From NCBI GenBank assembly GCA_014376575.1, contig JACMRF010000007.1, forward strand, positions 1 through 29,771: a DNA stretch of 29,771 nt, given 5' to 3'. How positions within the stretch are numbered: the first letter of the stretch is position 1; every line of letters begins with the position of its first letter. The notes beneath the pieces were generated by a model. The model was not told where the DNA came from and did not search any database. It worked only from the letters and a program-made list of their open reading frames with translations. Shown here in pieces: positions 1 through 8,947 of this stretch. The stretch is from Undibacterium sp. (GTDB lineage Bacteria > Pseudomonadota > Gammaproteobacteria > Burkholderiales > Burkholderiaceae). The translations under genes were made by a program, and so were the position numbers.

Positions 1-28
1 CAACGGCTTCATATCGAAATGCTGGCAC
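1..28 (-). CDS. gspF: GspF, type II secretion inner-membrane platform protein (5' fragment, cut by window edge)
   Basis: Only the first nine codons are present. Starting from a GTG at 28-26 they read MPAFRYEAV, which matches the highly conserved N-terminus of GspF/PilC-type platform proteins (M-P-x-F-x-Y-x-A). A purine-rich AGAGAG lies about 10 nt upstream of the GTG. The gene follows gspE after about 80 nt on the same strand, the usual E-F order. GspF is the polytopic inner-membrane protein that couples the GspE ATPase to pseudopilus assembly (family knowledge). The rest of the gene lies outside the window, so nothing can be said about its integrity. Confidence 0.8.
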
Positions 29-107
29 TGTTTTTGGCTCTCTGTTTTCTAAACTGCTACTGAGCTACTGTCTCGTTATTCTTGTTCACTCTTCGGCTAC
101 GTTTTAG

Positions 108-1538
108 CTACTCTTTAGTGACTCGCAAGATTTCTTCTTTAGTGGTAACACCGGCATTTAGCCATCTTTCGCCATCTTCGCGCATGGTTTTCATGCCATC
201 GCGCTGGGCTGCAGAACGAATCTCTGCTTCAGCGGCCTGATGATGAATTTGTGAGCGTATGGCTTCGGTTGTGTGCAGCAATTCATAGACACCCACCCTG
301 CCCTGATAACCGGTTTGGCCGCAATGCTCGCAGCCTTCGGCATGCCAGCGTTCGCCATCAAAACGTTTGCAATGTGTGCACAACTTTCGTACCAGGCGTT
401 GCGCCACCACACCGAGCAAGGAGGAGGAAAGCAAGAACGGTTCAATCCCCATATCAAGCAAACGCGTGACTGCCGCAGCAGAATCGTTGGTATGCAACGT
501 CGCCAATACTAAATGGCCAGTAAGTGATGCTTGCACTGCGATTTGCGCCGTTTCCAGATCGCGTATTTCACCAATCATGATGACGTCAGGATCCTGCCGC
601 AATATCGCTCTTAGCGCCTTTGCAAAGGTCATGTCGATCTTGGCATTAACTTGGGTTTGTCCAACACCGGGCAATTCGTATTCAATCGGATCTTCAACTG
701 TCAAGATATTAGTTGTACCAGCATTCACCCGAGAGAGAGCGGCATACAAAGTAGTAGTTTTCCCCGACCCAGTTGGCCCTGTCACCAGCACGATGCCATG
801 GGGCTGCGCAATTAATTTATCAAATTGCTGCAATACTTCGTCATTCATACCCAAATTACTCAGATCAAGTTTACCAGCCTCTTTATCGAGTAATCGCAAT
901 ACGGCACGCTCTCCATGCCCTGTCGGCAAAGTAGAAACCCGTACGTCGACAGGTTTGCCACCAATACGTAAAGTAATACGTCCATCTTGCGGCAGACGTT
1001 TTTCGGCAATATCAAGCTGTGCCATGATCTTGATACGAGAGATCAGCGAAGCGTGTAGCGCTTTCTTAGGTCTGACTACATCGCGCAAAGCACCGTCAAT
1101 ACGAAAACGTACCACTGAAATTTGTTCAAACGGCTCAATATGAATATCGGATGCTCCTTCTCGCAAAGCCTGCGTTAACAACGCATTGATCATACGAATA
1201 ACGGGTGCATCATCGGCCGATTCCAATAAGTCTTCAATTGCTGGCATATCTTGCATGAGCTTAGCCAGGTCAAGATCAGATTCAACCTCTCCGACTACAT
1301 CAGCAGCATCTCCTCCAGAGCCGGCGTAGGCTTTAGCGATTTCTAGCAATAATTCTGCATATGGCATCACTTTGAGCTTCACCATACCGAAACGGCGCCC
1401 AGCTTCGGAGATGGCTGCTGGGCTAGTCTCTTTCGATACAGTCAGTTCTATTTGTGTATGCTCTCCCTCACCATGACGACTGGCAAGAATAGAAAAATCA
1501 CGCGCAAAAGCGTAAGGTAACAGGCGGTTTTCTAACAT
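108..1538 (-). CDS. gspE: GspE, type II secretion ATPase
   Basis: This is the cytoplasmic hexameric ATPase that powers pseudopilus assembly in the type II secretion system. The 476 residues hold an N-terminal N1E/N2E region (about 1-220), a Walker A motif GPTGSGKT at 254-261, an Asp box around TVEDPIEYELPG at 280-291, a Walker B region with QDPDVIMIGEIRD at 315-327 and a His box near 340-352. A tetracysteine zinc module has C387, C390, C403 and C406, spaced CxxC-N12-CxxC. The zinc module and the sequence SDIHIEPFE near 130 separate GspE from PilB-like or PilT-like relatives, and the gene lies between gspD and gspF. The ATG at 1538 is 5 nt after the gspD stop, so translation is probably coupled. 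The length is slightly short for the family (about 480-500). Confidence 0.97.
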   Translation of the reverse strand: MLENRLLPYAFARDFSILASRHGEGEHTQIELTVSKETSPAAISEAGRRFGMVKLKVMPYAELLLEIAKAYAGSGGDAADVVGEVESDLDLAKLMQDMPAIEDLLESADDAPVIRMINALLTQALREGASDIHIEPFEQISVVRFRIDGALRDVVRPKKALHASLISRIKIMAQLDIAEKRLPQDGRITLRIGGKPVDVRVSTLPTGHGERAVLRLLDKEAGKLDLSNLGMNDEVLQQFDKLIAQPHGIVLVTGPTGSGKTTTLYAALSRVNAGTTNILTVEDPIEYELPGVGQTQVNAKIDMTFAKALRAILRQDPDVIMIGEIRDLETAQIAVQASLTGHLVLATLHTNDSAAAVTRLLDMGIEPFLLSSSLLGVVAQRLVRKLCTHCKRFDGERWHAEGCEHCGQTGYQGRVGVYELLHTTEAIRSQIHHQAAEAEIRSAAQRDGMKTMREDGERWLNAGVTTKEEILRVTKE

Positions 1539-1543
1539 GCTGA

Positions 1544-3706
1544 TTACTTAACCCCGGCGTTATCAATTTTTATTTTCGCTGTAGGTGTAGTCGATGTCGG
1601 GGTCATTAAATTTCCTTTATCAAATTTAATTGGAAAATCAGACTCGCCATTTTCTGTACTTTGAATGTATTGCGCCTTTAAGTAGTCGTATCTGTCCAAC
1701 GACACCTTATTCGCCTGCTCGGCGGTACGAATGACTGTCGGGCGAATGAATACCATCAGGTTCTTTTTGTCGATTGTTTTGGTTTGATATTTAAACAAGT
1801 TACCCAAAAAAGGTATATCCCCAAGCAATGGAATTTTTTCAATACCACCAGTCGTCGTATTATCAATCAAACCACCTAAAGCGATGATATCGCCATCATC
1901 AACCAGCACATTTGTTGAGATTGATCGCTGACTGGTAGTCGGACCAGAAGTACCCGATGCCGTCACTTTCGAGACCTCCTGATAAATTGCCAGCTTAACC
2001 GTACCGCCTTCAGATATCTGCGGTTTAATGGTCAATTTAATACCCACATCTTTACGGTCAATTGTTTGAAATGGATTGGCGCCTGCAGTACCTGTTTGCG
2101 TAAATGATCCAGTAATAAAGGGGACATTTTCACCGACAACAATTTTTGCTTCCTCATTATCAAGGGTGAGTAGCGTTGGGATTGACAAGACGTTATTACT
2201 ATTATCGCTCGCGATTGCGTGAGCTAGCGCGCCCAACCCAAGTTGATTTCCGATCTGCTTAAACAAGCCAACGCTTAACCCGTTACTCGGCAACAAGGAG
2301 CCAGCCGTAGCCGCATTTGCTTTGGCTAAGTTATATAAATTATCACCAGCTGTCGAAAAAGCAGTGCCGCCTGCGACCCGATAACTACTATTTTTGTCGC
2401 CCGTTGCTGCCATCCATTGAATCCCAAAATCAAGTGCATTTTTAGGCGAAATTTCGACAATCAGTGCTTCGACGTAAACCTGCGCACGACGGGCATCCAG
2501 CTGGTCAATTACCCCACGCATATTCCGATACACCGATTCGCTAGCGGTAATGATCAGCGTATTGGTAGCCGCATCAGCCTGAATAAAACCACCTCCTACA
2601 CTTGAAGACTGATTTCCGCTGGACGCATTACTCAATGAACTAGTAGGCAAACCAGAACCTCCTGCTCCAGCAGCAGTACCAGATGCCAGCGCGGAATTTA
2701 CTGCGCCAGCGGGAGAAAGGGATGAATTTGTATTTCCACTAGTTGGTAGCGCACTGTCCGAGCTAAGGATAGAACGCAAAGTTTGCGCAAGCTTTACCGC
2801 CTCCGCATTCTTCAAATAAACGACATGTACATTGCCTGGCAAAGCAGTTGGCTGATCAAGTTTATCAATGAGCGATTTCACCAAATTAGCACGCGCTGCG
2901 GATGGCGCTTTGACAAGGACAGAGTTAGTGCGTGGGTCTGCCAGCAGTACCATGCGCCCGCTGTCACCAGAGCCTGACTGATTACTATCAGTCAGGCGCG
3001 ACACTAATGTCGCTATGTCGCTAGCGATAGCATACTTAATCTGCACCACTTCCAGATCATTATTAGCAGGTACATCTAAGGCACCAATAATCTTAGACAA
3101 ACGTTTCAGGTTGTCTGCATAGTCAGTAATGACGATAGAGTTATTGCCCGGATTTGCGTTGATCGTATTATTCGGCGAAATTAACGGCCGCAAAACAGTC
3201 ACGATATTGTTTGCCGATTCGTAATTCAACCGATAGATTTGGGTCGCTATTTGATCGCCCCGGACGGCCTCATTTTGAGTCGGACCGGCCTGCAATTTGG
3301 CGTCGGCTTCTGGTACCACTTTAGTGTAACCATCGGCAGTGACGATGGCATAACCCTGCAGTCGCAAACTCGACGCAAGCAATTTAAACGCCTGATCCTT
3401 CGTCAACGGCTTTTCCGACACCAAATTAATTTGGCCTTTGACACGAGGGTCAATAATAAAAGTATTGCCGGTGAAATGGCCAATCGCTTTCACTACAGAT
3501 TCAATATCGGCACCAACAAAATTCAACGCAGCTACATTTTGTGCAGGATCTTGTGCGTAAACATTAAATGACCCCGTTAAAGAAAAACTTGCACTTAATA
3601 GAACAATTGCAGGTAGGCGTAGCCATTGGCGCAGCTGCGGAGATTGCTGCACTGATACAGTTGTTGCTGTCATGGTTGGTATTGCCTTCAATGGATTTTT
3701 TCTCAT
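1544..3706 (-). CDS. gspD: GspD, type II secretion secretin
   Basis: This is the outer-membrane secretin through which folded exoproteins leave the cell. The 720-residue product has a signal peptide with a long basic n-region and a hydrophobic stretch at about 31-47, with cleavage probably after VYA at residue 51. An N0 domain follows (about 56-130, LNFVGADIESVVKAIG), then N1-N3 ring domains (about 155-400). N3 carries a low-complexity Ser/Gly/Ala-rich insert at about 318-372. The secretin domain covers about 405-660 and ends in the signature around IPLLGDIPFLGNLFKY (625-640). A tail of about 60 residues could be an S-domain. The start ATG overlaps the gspN stop in an ATGA, which argues for translational coupling and supports this start, although a second Met at 12 could also serve. 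Confidence 0.97.
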   Translation of the reverse strand: MRKNPLKAIPTMTATTVSVQQSPQLRQWLRLPAIVLLSASFSLTGSFNVYAQDPAQNVAALNFVGADIESVVKAIGHFTGNTFIIDPRVKGQINLVSEKPLTKDQAFKLLASSLRLQGYAIVTADGYTKVVPEADAKLQAGPTQNEAVRGDQIATQIYRLNYESANNIVTVLRPLISPNNTINANPGNNSIVITDYADNLKRLSKIIGALDVPANNDLEVVQIKYAIASDIATLVSRLTDSNQSGSGDSGRMVLLADPRTNSVLVKAPSAARANLVKSLIDKLDQPTALPGNVHVVYLKNAEAVKLAQTLRSILSSDSALPTSGNTNSSLSPAGAVNSALASGTAAGAGGSGLPTSSLSNASSGNQSSSVGGGFIQADAATNTLIITASESVYRNMRGVIDQLDARRAQVYVEALIVEISPKNALDFGIQWMAATGDKNSSYRVAGGTAFSTAGDNLYNLAKANAATAGSLLPSNGLSVGLFKQIGNQLGLGALAHAIASDNSNNVLSIPTLLTLDNEEAKIVVGENVPFITGSFTQTGTAGANPFQTIDRKDVGIKLTIKPQISEGGTVKLAIYQEVSKVTASGTSGPTTSQRSISTNVLVDDGDIIALGGLIDNTTTGGIEKIPLLGDIPFLGNLFKYQTKTIDKKNLMVFIRPTVIRTAEQANKVSLDRYDYLKAQYIQSTENGESDFPIKFDKGNLMTPTSTTPTAKIKIDNAGVK

Positions 3707-4494
3707 TTGAACTCTAACGCTATCACATCTTTATCGCCGTCTTTACGACGTTGCCCAAGCAAATTGAGTAAATTTGCTAACCTGTCCTCTTGCCCTGCCT
3801 CTGCAAACGCTTTACCAGAAAACTGAAAACGCCCGCCTTGTAAAATTCCGGCGCCACTTAACATCATCGGTCCTTTAACTGTCGCTAAAGCGACATCAGC
3901 ATTTTGTCCACGCCAATCAAATGTCAATTGATAACTGCCAAGAGGTTTAATTGACGATAGACGAGAACCCATATCTGTCATTGCTAATTGCAAAGAGCCT
4001 GTGACATCAAGCTTATCTGCGTATCTTGTAAATTCAAGCGCGCTCCAACTTAATCGTAATTGTCCGCTTGGGCCTATAGTATTGAGGGGTGCGCCCAAAG
4101 CTTCCAAACGTTCTGGCGGCAAAAACAAACTTGCTGCAGAAAGATGCCATTGACTCAAATTGCCAGTTAATCTTGCCGGTTGAGATAGCGATGTTGAATT
4201 TTCCAGCTCAACATCAACTTGCCCAAGCAAAATAATCGGAGATATACGCCACGAAAAGCGCCCTGGAAAAAGAGGAGTCACTGGACCATTAATGCCAGAA
4301 GCCCCGCCAACAAATGCAGACCCCTTCCAGAAACTTCCTTGGACATCTCCTAAAGTCAATCGACCCTCAGTTTGTTTTTCAAGTAGCAATGCCAACCAAC
4401 TAGCCGGCAAAAAAATCAGCGCTGTCGCAACGGCGCTCGAAATGGCAATGACTATACAAAATAGACCCGCTTTTCTTGACATATCAAGCAGCAC
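3703..4494 (-). CDS. gspN: GspN, type II secretion accessory protein
   Basis: GspN is a bitopic inner-membrane protein found in a subset of type II secretion systems; its exact role is not settled. The 263 residues show one N-terminal membrane segment (about 10-36) followed by a periplasmic domain with the family features LTLGDVQGSFWKGSA and WRISPIILLGQV. The first codons overlap the end of gspM by 11 nt and the stop overlaps the gspD start, so the gene is embedded in the operon. The order M-N-D, with N before the secretin, is found in several betaproteobacterial and xanthomonad systems. The call rests on these weakly conserved motifs and on position. Confidence 0.9.
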   Translation of the reverse strand: MLLDMSRKAGLFCIVIAISSAVATALIFLPASWLALLLEKQTEGRLTLGDVQGSFWKGSAFVGGASGINGPVTPLFPGRFSWRISPIILLGQVDVELENSTSLSQPARLTGNLSQWHLSAASLFLPPERLEALGAPLNTIGPSGQLRLSWSALEFTRYADKLDVTGSLQLAMTDMGSRLSSIKPLGSYQLTFDWRGQNADVALATVKGPMMLSGAGILQGGRFQFSGKAFAEAGQEDRLANLLNLLGQRRKDGDKDVIALEFK

Positions 4495-4987
4495 CCTTTT
4501 GCTGCCTCATTGTCAGCACTACGCCAACTTGTCCTTTCTCTGATAACGCAGTTACCCTCGCCTCTTCTACGGTGAGACGCGCAGCTTTTTGCATTTCAAG
4601 CATCCATTCCATTATGGCACTGTAAGAAACACTGGTTATTTGCAAACGAACAATATCATCTGACGCCGTTAATGATTGTGCCTTGATACCTTTGCGCACT
4701 AACGACGCCTCGATTACCTCGCGCGTTACTGGCTCTATATTCTCTGCCATTGCTGTCGCGATTTGCGCATATTGGCCAGACATCGTAGCCATTTCGCTCA
4801 CCTGCTGTCGCAACTGCGGTATCGCTACGTCAAGTCTCGCTTTGTTAGTAACAGCTGGATTGATAAATATCCAATAAATCAATGCGAACGAAACGATAAT
4901 TGTTGCTAGGCTAAACGAACGGCGCTCTTTCGCACTTCTTTGTTGCCAAAACGTAGAGAAATTTTCTCCAATGATGTTTTGTTTCAT
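4484..4987 (-). CDS. gspM: GspM, type II secretion inner-membrane protein
   Basis: GspM is a bitopic inner-membrane assembly-platform protein that partners GspL. The 167-residue product has a short charged cytoplasmic N-terminus with WQQRSAKERR, one membrane segment (about 25-43, ending IYWIFINPA) and a periplasmic ferredoxin-like domain with the conserved pattern L-RQQVSEMATM and SVSYSAIMEWMLEMQ. The ATG overlaps the gspL stop as ATGA and the end overlaps gspN by 11 nt. The length is usual for GspM. The family is poorly conserved, so position in the operon carries part of the call. Confidence 0.92.
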   Translation of the reverse strand: MKQNIIGENFSTFWQQRSAKERRSFSLATIIVSFALIYWIFINPAVTNKARLDVAIPQLRQQVSEMATMSGQYAQIATAMAENIEPVTREVIEASLVRKGIKAQSLTASDDIVRLQITSVSYSAIMEWMLEMQKAARLTVEEARVTALSEKGQVGVVLTMRQQKGAA

Positions 4988-6270
4988 TTACGTTCTCCGC
5001 GACCAGGCTTTACTTGCAAGACGCCATCTGTCGACGACACTAATATCAAAACGTGTTCTTGCAAACCAGTTCGCAATTGTTCTACTGGCAGCAATCCTAT
5101 CGACTTAGTTTTAACAAACAAACTATGCTCTTTATATTCCATCGACACCACCGAAGGCGCTGGCTGTTTGCCTGCGATTGCCATGTCCCACACTTGCGCA
5201 AATTGTGCCGCCAGCACTAAGAAATCTTCCTGAGTTGATTGCCCAGCAATTTTTCGCGACAAGTTAATTTTTTGCTGCATTTGCGCGAGAGGGTCAAGAA
5301 TGACCGTTTCTTTAGGAAAACTCGTGCGATAAGTCTGCACCAAAGAATCACTCAACCCCTGCGCCTCACGCTTCATAGACAACCATTGAAAATTTAATCC
5401 AGCAAGATTCAAGATTGCCGCAGCCGCAGCCAAACCTAAAGGCCAGCGCCATTTGCCCCAATCAAAGGACAGTTGATTATCATGAGTTACAGATGACATC
5501 AAATCAATGGAGGTTGCGCTTAAACCCGAAATCCGCGTTTCCCACTCAAGCGCTTGAAAGTTAAAATGCTGTGCCAATGCATCGTCTTTCTCTACTAACT
5601 GTTGAAAGATTTCCATGTAATCCGCAGGAATAGATACCTTAACCTGCGAGTCTGCGGCAAACAGGCTTAAGGTCTTCAGCATCCGCTGTGCAGCATCAGT
5701 GAATGTGCCAACTTTTAGATTGTCAATAACCGTCAGGCCGGCACCGATCTGTCCGGCATAACGAAAGGCAAATTCCGTTACCTGTTCGTCTGGTTCAATG
5801 ATCGCCGTCATCGCATCAGAATCAGTTGCGATCGTCATTGAAAGGGAATATGCCGTAAGCTTTCTCGCTTCTATAATTTGCATTTGAGCATGCAAAAATT
5901 CCATCCACGACCTATCGACAACGGCTATCGTACACATACCGTTAACTGGCGCATTGGAAAGTAAAATCAATTCAGAAGAATCATCCAGTAATTGATCTTC
6001 TATTAAATTAGGCAACGCGGTCTTAAGTTTAGCAGCAGACATAGAAGGCACTTTTACCGTCATTAAACTGACATCGCTAGCCGCCAACAACAGTGTTACC
6101 TGGCGGGCAATCATTGCTAGACTTTTTAGATCCGCCAATGTTTGCTGCCCTTGCTGCACAATCGCACCATCGTCAGACACTAAAGCAAATGGGCGTGCGC
6201 GTTTTACCCAGTCCGGCGATGTCCGCGCCACAGCTTTAGAAGGTAACAGTATGTACAGTGTGCTTGCCAT
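4984..6270 (-). CDS. gspL: GspL, type II secretion platform protein
   Basis: GspL links the GspE ATPase to the inner-membrane platform. The 428 residues show a large actin-like cytoplasmic domain (about 1-270; the segment KLKTALPNLIEDQLLDD at 81-97 is typical), one membrane segment at about 276-297 (WRWPLGLAAAAAILNLAG) and a periplasmic ferredoxin-like domain (about 300-428). A gap of 69 nt separates it from gspK, the largest gap within this operon, with no obvious terminator. The ATG is preceded by an A-rich stretch and no strong ribosome binding site. The stop overlaps the gspM start by four bases. Confidence 0.95.
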   Translation of the reverse strand: MASTLYILLPSKAVARTSPDWVKRARPFALVSDDGAIVQQGQQTLADLKSLAMIARQVTLLLAASDVSLMTVKVPSMSAAKLKTALPNLIEDQLLDDSSELILLSNAPVNGMCTIAVVDRSWMEFLHAQMQIIEARKLTAYSLSMTIATDSDAMTAIIEPDEQVTEFAFRYAGQIGAGLTVIDNLKVGTFTDAAQRMLKTLSLFAADSQVKVSIPADYMEIFQQLVEKDDALAQHFNFQALEWETRISGLSATSIDLMSSVTHDNQLSFDWGKWRWPLGLAAAAAILNLAGLNFQWLSMKREAQGLSDSLVQTYRTSFPKETVILDPLAQMQQKINLSRKIAGQSTQEDFLVLAAQFAQVWDMAIAGKQPAPSVVSMEYKEHSLFVKTKSIGLLPVEQLRTGLQEHVLILVSSTDGVLQVKPGRGERK

Positions 6271-6339
6271 TTTTTTATTTGTGCCTTTGATCGCGTCTCG
6301 TGAAATTTATTTATGAATAACGAATACCCAAATCGCGAT

Positions 6340-7383
6340 TTAATTTTCTCTTACCCACAACACCTTGGTTGCGACATCAGTGCGTTCTATTAAGGCGTTG
6401 ATTTCCAATGCCGAACGACTTAATTTTACTTTTCCGTTCACAAAAAAATAATTCGTAAAAAAGGAAATCTCGTTTTCATGCGAGCCCAATTTACCAGGGA
6501 AGCGCGCCTTAAAATCTACTACCCCATAAAAATAGGCTCGATCACGCCCTGCCACAATCAAAGCGGCGTCTGTCGGACTGATATCCAGTCTTGCTGCCAA
6601 TACTTCCTTAGAAGTCGTATTGAGATTAACGCTCGTCTTAAAAGGTAATACTGCGACATATTCTTTTAAGCGGACAACCATTTCTGGTGTAAAACCAGTT
6701 ACGGCCAAAAGGTCATCAATTTGACTAAAGCGCAAGAATTGTACTTCAGGATTGAGCTCAATTGACATACTCTTTGCGTTATCATCCACAGTTGTTGCTG
6801 AACCAGGCAAAGCCGTGCCGGAAGATACCCCTGTACTAGGCGCAGGGACCTCGCTGCCAGCGCCAGTTCCAACACCAGCGACGTCCGTCTTATTTTGAGT
6901 AGAAGCAATCATGGCAGCCACACTTTTTGCCAAAGTAGAATCCATCCTCAAGTTCGTCAGCAAGCGAGAGAACATGGCAATTTCACTTAAATTTGGAACC
7001 CCGGCCGATGCCAAATTATTCAAATTAAAGCGTGATTGCGCATCTGTTATTTGCCCGGATAAACTCGCCTCACTATCATCGGTATCGCTCTTACCATTTT
7101 CGACATATTGATCGAGATGCGTTTCTCCCAGCGTAACCGCCCAAGGCTCACCCAAATGGTCTACTTTGTCGCGAGAAGTGCGTAAATCCTCCCGCAAAAT
7201 TAATCTCGCCCAATCCAACGCGCCTCGTAAAACCCATTTTTTTTGCAATTGAAATCGCTGATTTTCAATTGATCTAACCTGCACTTGCTGCTGCCAAAAA
7301 AGGCTAGCAACAATTGTAATCGCCAAGGTAGTTAATAGGAGCGCCGTCACGACAGCAACTCCGCTTTGGTGATTCTTATTCAT
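6340..7383 (-). CDS. gspK: GspK, minor pseudopilin
   Basis: GspK is the large minor pseudopilin that caps the pseudopilus tip together with GspI and GspJ. The 347-residue product has a short type IV prepilin leader MNKNHQSG followed by a hydrophobic helix (VAVVTALLLTTLAITIVASL). It lacks Glu at +5 of the mature protein, which is the known peculiarity of GspK. The long C-terminal domain contains SGQITDAQSRFNLNNL, a conserved GspK landmark, and a helix-hairpin-helix-like region near FKTSVNLNTTSKEVLAA. A low-complexity Gly/Ala/Ser/Thr insert lies near residues 168-198. The ATG overlaps the gspJ stop as ATGA. Confidence 0.96.
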   Translation of the reverse strand: MNKNHQSGVAVVTALLLTTLAITIVASLFWQQQVQVRSIENQRFQLQKKWVLRGALDWARLILREDLRTSRDKVDHLGEPWAVTLGETHLDQYVENGKSDTDDSEASLSGQITDAQSRFNLNNLASAGVPNLSEIAMFSRLLTNLRMDSTLAKSVAAMIASTQNKTDVAGVGTGAGSEVPAPSTGVSSGTALPGSATTVDDNAKSMSIELNPEVQFLRFSQIDDLLAVTGFTPEMVVRLKEYVAVLPFKTSVNLNTTSKEVLAARLDISPTDAALIVAGRDRAYFYGVVDFKARFPGKLGSHENEISFFTNYFFVNGKVKLSRSALEINALIERTDVATKVLWVREN

Positions 7384-8033
7384 GCAGCACCCAGTAAAAA
7401 TAATTTAAGTAATGGGTGTTCACGGCCACGTAACTGCAAAGATACTTCCAGCCCGGTTTTTGATGGTGCGGACTTAGGACGCTGAGCATTAGTTGCGCCA
7501 ATTGTCTCGGATGCAATGTCACTACCTGCAATACGCCAAGTATTTTCGTCATTATTCCAAGTTCGCATATCTAACGATACGATGTCTGATTGCAAATTAA
7601 CCACTGGCATGGTGTCTCTGTCGTTGAGCGCGTTTTGCCAGTCGGCATCAAGAATTTTCATATCACGCGTCGCATTCGATTCGCGCCGACTCAACACGCC
7701 TTCAACAACTCGATAAGCCACTACCTGCAAACGGCTCGGCTGGTTATCCTCATAGACAGTCCGAATCATGATGAGTCTTTGCTGTGCGGCACGCAAGCTC
7801 TCATGATTCGATAATAAATTCACTCCTGCGAGATGTGCGCTGTCGTTTTCCAATTGCGCAAAACTAATTTGCGTTCCCCTGGTTTGCTCAAGCTCAGCAT
7901 TTAAGCTTTTTCGTGCTCTCACTATGCTATCGAGGCCACGCCACCCCAGTACAGCAATAATGGCAAGTATCGATATCGCCACCAAGAGTTCAATTAATGT
8001 AAAGCCCGAATATATTTTTTTCTTAAAGCGCAT
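7380..8033 (-). CDS. gspJ: GspJ, minor pseudopilin
   Basis: The product is a 217-residue minor pseudopilin with leader MRFKKKIYSG and mature N-terminus FTLIELLVAISILAII, so prepilin peptidase should cut between G10 and F11, and Glu+5 is present. The downstream globular part contains LGWRGLDSIVRAR and the WRGL pattern usual for GspJ. It probably forms the tip complex with GspI and GspK (family knowledge). It overlaps gspI by 11 nt and gspK by 4 nt. The length fits the family (about 200-220). Confidence 0.95.
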   Translation of the reverse strand: MRFKKKIYSGFTLIELLVAISILAIIAVLGWRGLDSIVRARKSLNAELEQTRGTQISFAQLENDSAHLAGVNLLSNHESLRAAQQRLIMIRTVYEDNQPSRLQVVAYRVVEGVLSRRESNATRDMKILDADWQNALNDRDTMPVVNLQSDIVSLDMRTWNNDENTWRIAGSDIASETIGATNAQRPKSAPSKTGLEVSLQLRGREHPLLKLFLLGAA

Positions 8034-8421
8034 TTGGTACCACCTGCGTCAACTTAACGATGCGTCGATCTGGATGCGATGCTTCAAACACCAATACTTC
8101 TACTCTTCTAAACGACGGATTTGGCGTCGCCAATACATGTTCTTCACAAATCAAATTCAACTCGCCTTGGGGGCATGGAAAACTTCGTTCTCCAAGCGAT
8201 GGCCACTCATGACCAAGTCTTATTTGCGACAATCGATTTTCCGCCGACCAACTTGCCATCATCGCCGCACGCAAATCACCGCTATTTTGCGTCAGGCTAC
8301 CTACAGCACGCAAACTCGCCCCTAAAGCAGTACCTACAATGACGAGTGCTACTAACACTTCAAGCAAAGTAAAGCCGCGCGACGATGCCTTATAGGAGCT
8401 TAAAAATAATTTTACGTTCAT
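8023..8421 (-). CDS. gspI: GspI, minor pseudopilin (start moved downstream)
   Basis: The product is a 132-residue minor pseudopilin. I place the start at the ATG 8421-8419, which gives MNVKLFLSSYKASSRG as leader and FTLLEVLVALVIVGTALG as mature N-terminus (cut G16/F17, Glu+5 present). An upstream in-frame start at 8487 would overlap gspH by 59 nt and make an atypically long leader. The chosen ATG lies 7 nt after the gspH stop and is preceded by GAGAT at a suitable distance. GspI is thought to nucleate the pseudopilus tip with GspJ and GspK. The gene overlaps gspJ by 11 nt. Confidence 0.93.
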   Translation of the reverse strand: MNVKLFLSSYKASSRGFTLLEVLVALVIVGTALGASLRAVGSLTQNSGDLRAAMMASWSAENRLSQIRLGHEWPSLGERSFPCPQGELNLICEEHVLATPNPSFRRVEVLVFEASHPDRRIVKLTQVVPNAL

Positions 8422-8428
8422 CAATATC

Positions 8429-8947
8429 TCATTCGACGACAAAATGACCAATGCCGTCCGCTTTAATGGTGACATGATCTTCACCAACCATCATATCGAG
8501 CACAAATGGTTTATCGACCGGCTCACGGCCAAATACAATACGCAATTCATTTGCATCAACACGATTAGAAGGCGTCATCGAAAGATGGATAGGAGAAAGA
8601 GAAAATTCGCGCTCGCGCAGCATATCGAGATCGTTAATGAGCTCCCATTTATTTTCGTTTCTAACTAAAAAATGGTAGCTCTGTTGATTTGCTTCAAATG
8701 CAGTAGGGCGATTACGCACGATCGCCTCTTCTCGTGCCAACTGAAGTAATAATGCAATGCGCTGAGCATCTGTCAGCAAACGCTGCCGACTGCTTTGTAG
8801 AGTGCTGAAAGATACAGCGCCTAACATAATTCCAATAATAACCAGCACCACTAAAAGCTCAAGAAGAGTAAAGCCTCGCTCGTTTATCTGCAGACTAGAG
8901 GTTTTCACAAGCGGCGATTCGCTAGAGGTTAAATTTACAGATCCCAC
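8429..8947 (-). CDS. gspH: GspH, minor pseudopilin
   Basis: The product is a minor pseudopilin with mature N-terminus FTLLELLVVLVIIGIMLGAV preceded by NERG, so it keeps the prepilin peptidase site and Glu+5. The open frame starts at a GTG (8947) that overlaps the end of gspG by 13 nt and gives 172 residues with a 25-residue leader. A second in-frame GTG at 8908 gives MKTSSLQINERG, a leader of more usual length. Neither has a clear Shine-Dalgarno sequence, so the start is uncertain. The hydrophobic segment is followed by a GspH-type beta domain with many charged residues. Its neighbours are gspG upstream and gspI 7 nt downstream. Confidence 0.92.
   Translation of the reverse strand: MGSVNLTSSESPLVKTSSLQINERGFTLLELLVVLVIIGIMLGAVSFSTLQSSRQRLLTDAQRIALLLQLAREEAIVRNRPTAFEANQQSYHFLVRNENKWELINDLDMLREREFSLSPIHLSMTPSNRVDANELRIVFGREPVDKPFVLDMMVGEDHVTIKADGIGHFVVE

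Noticed and set aside
367..1143. 258-codon open frame on the plus strand inside gspE
   Set aside because: It lies wholly antisense to a gene with clear catalytic motifs, has no recognisable domain and no ribosome binding site.
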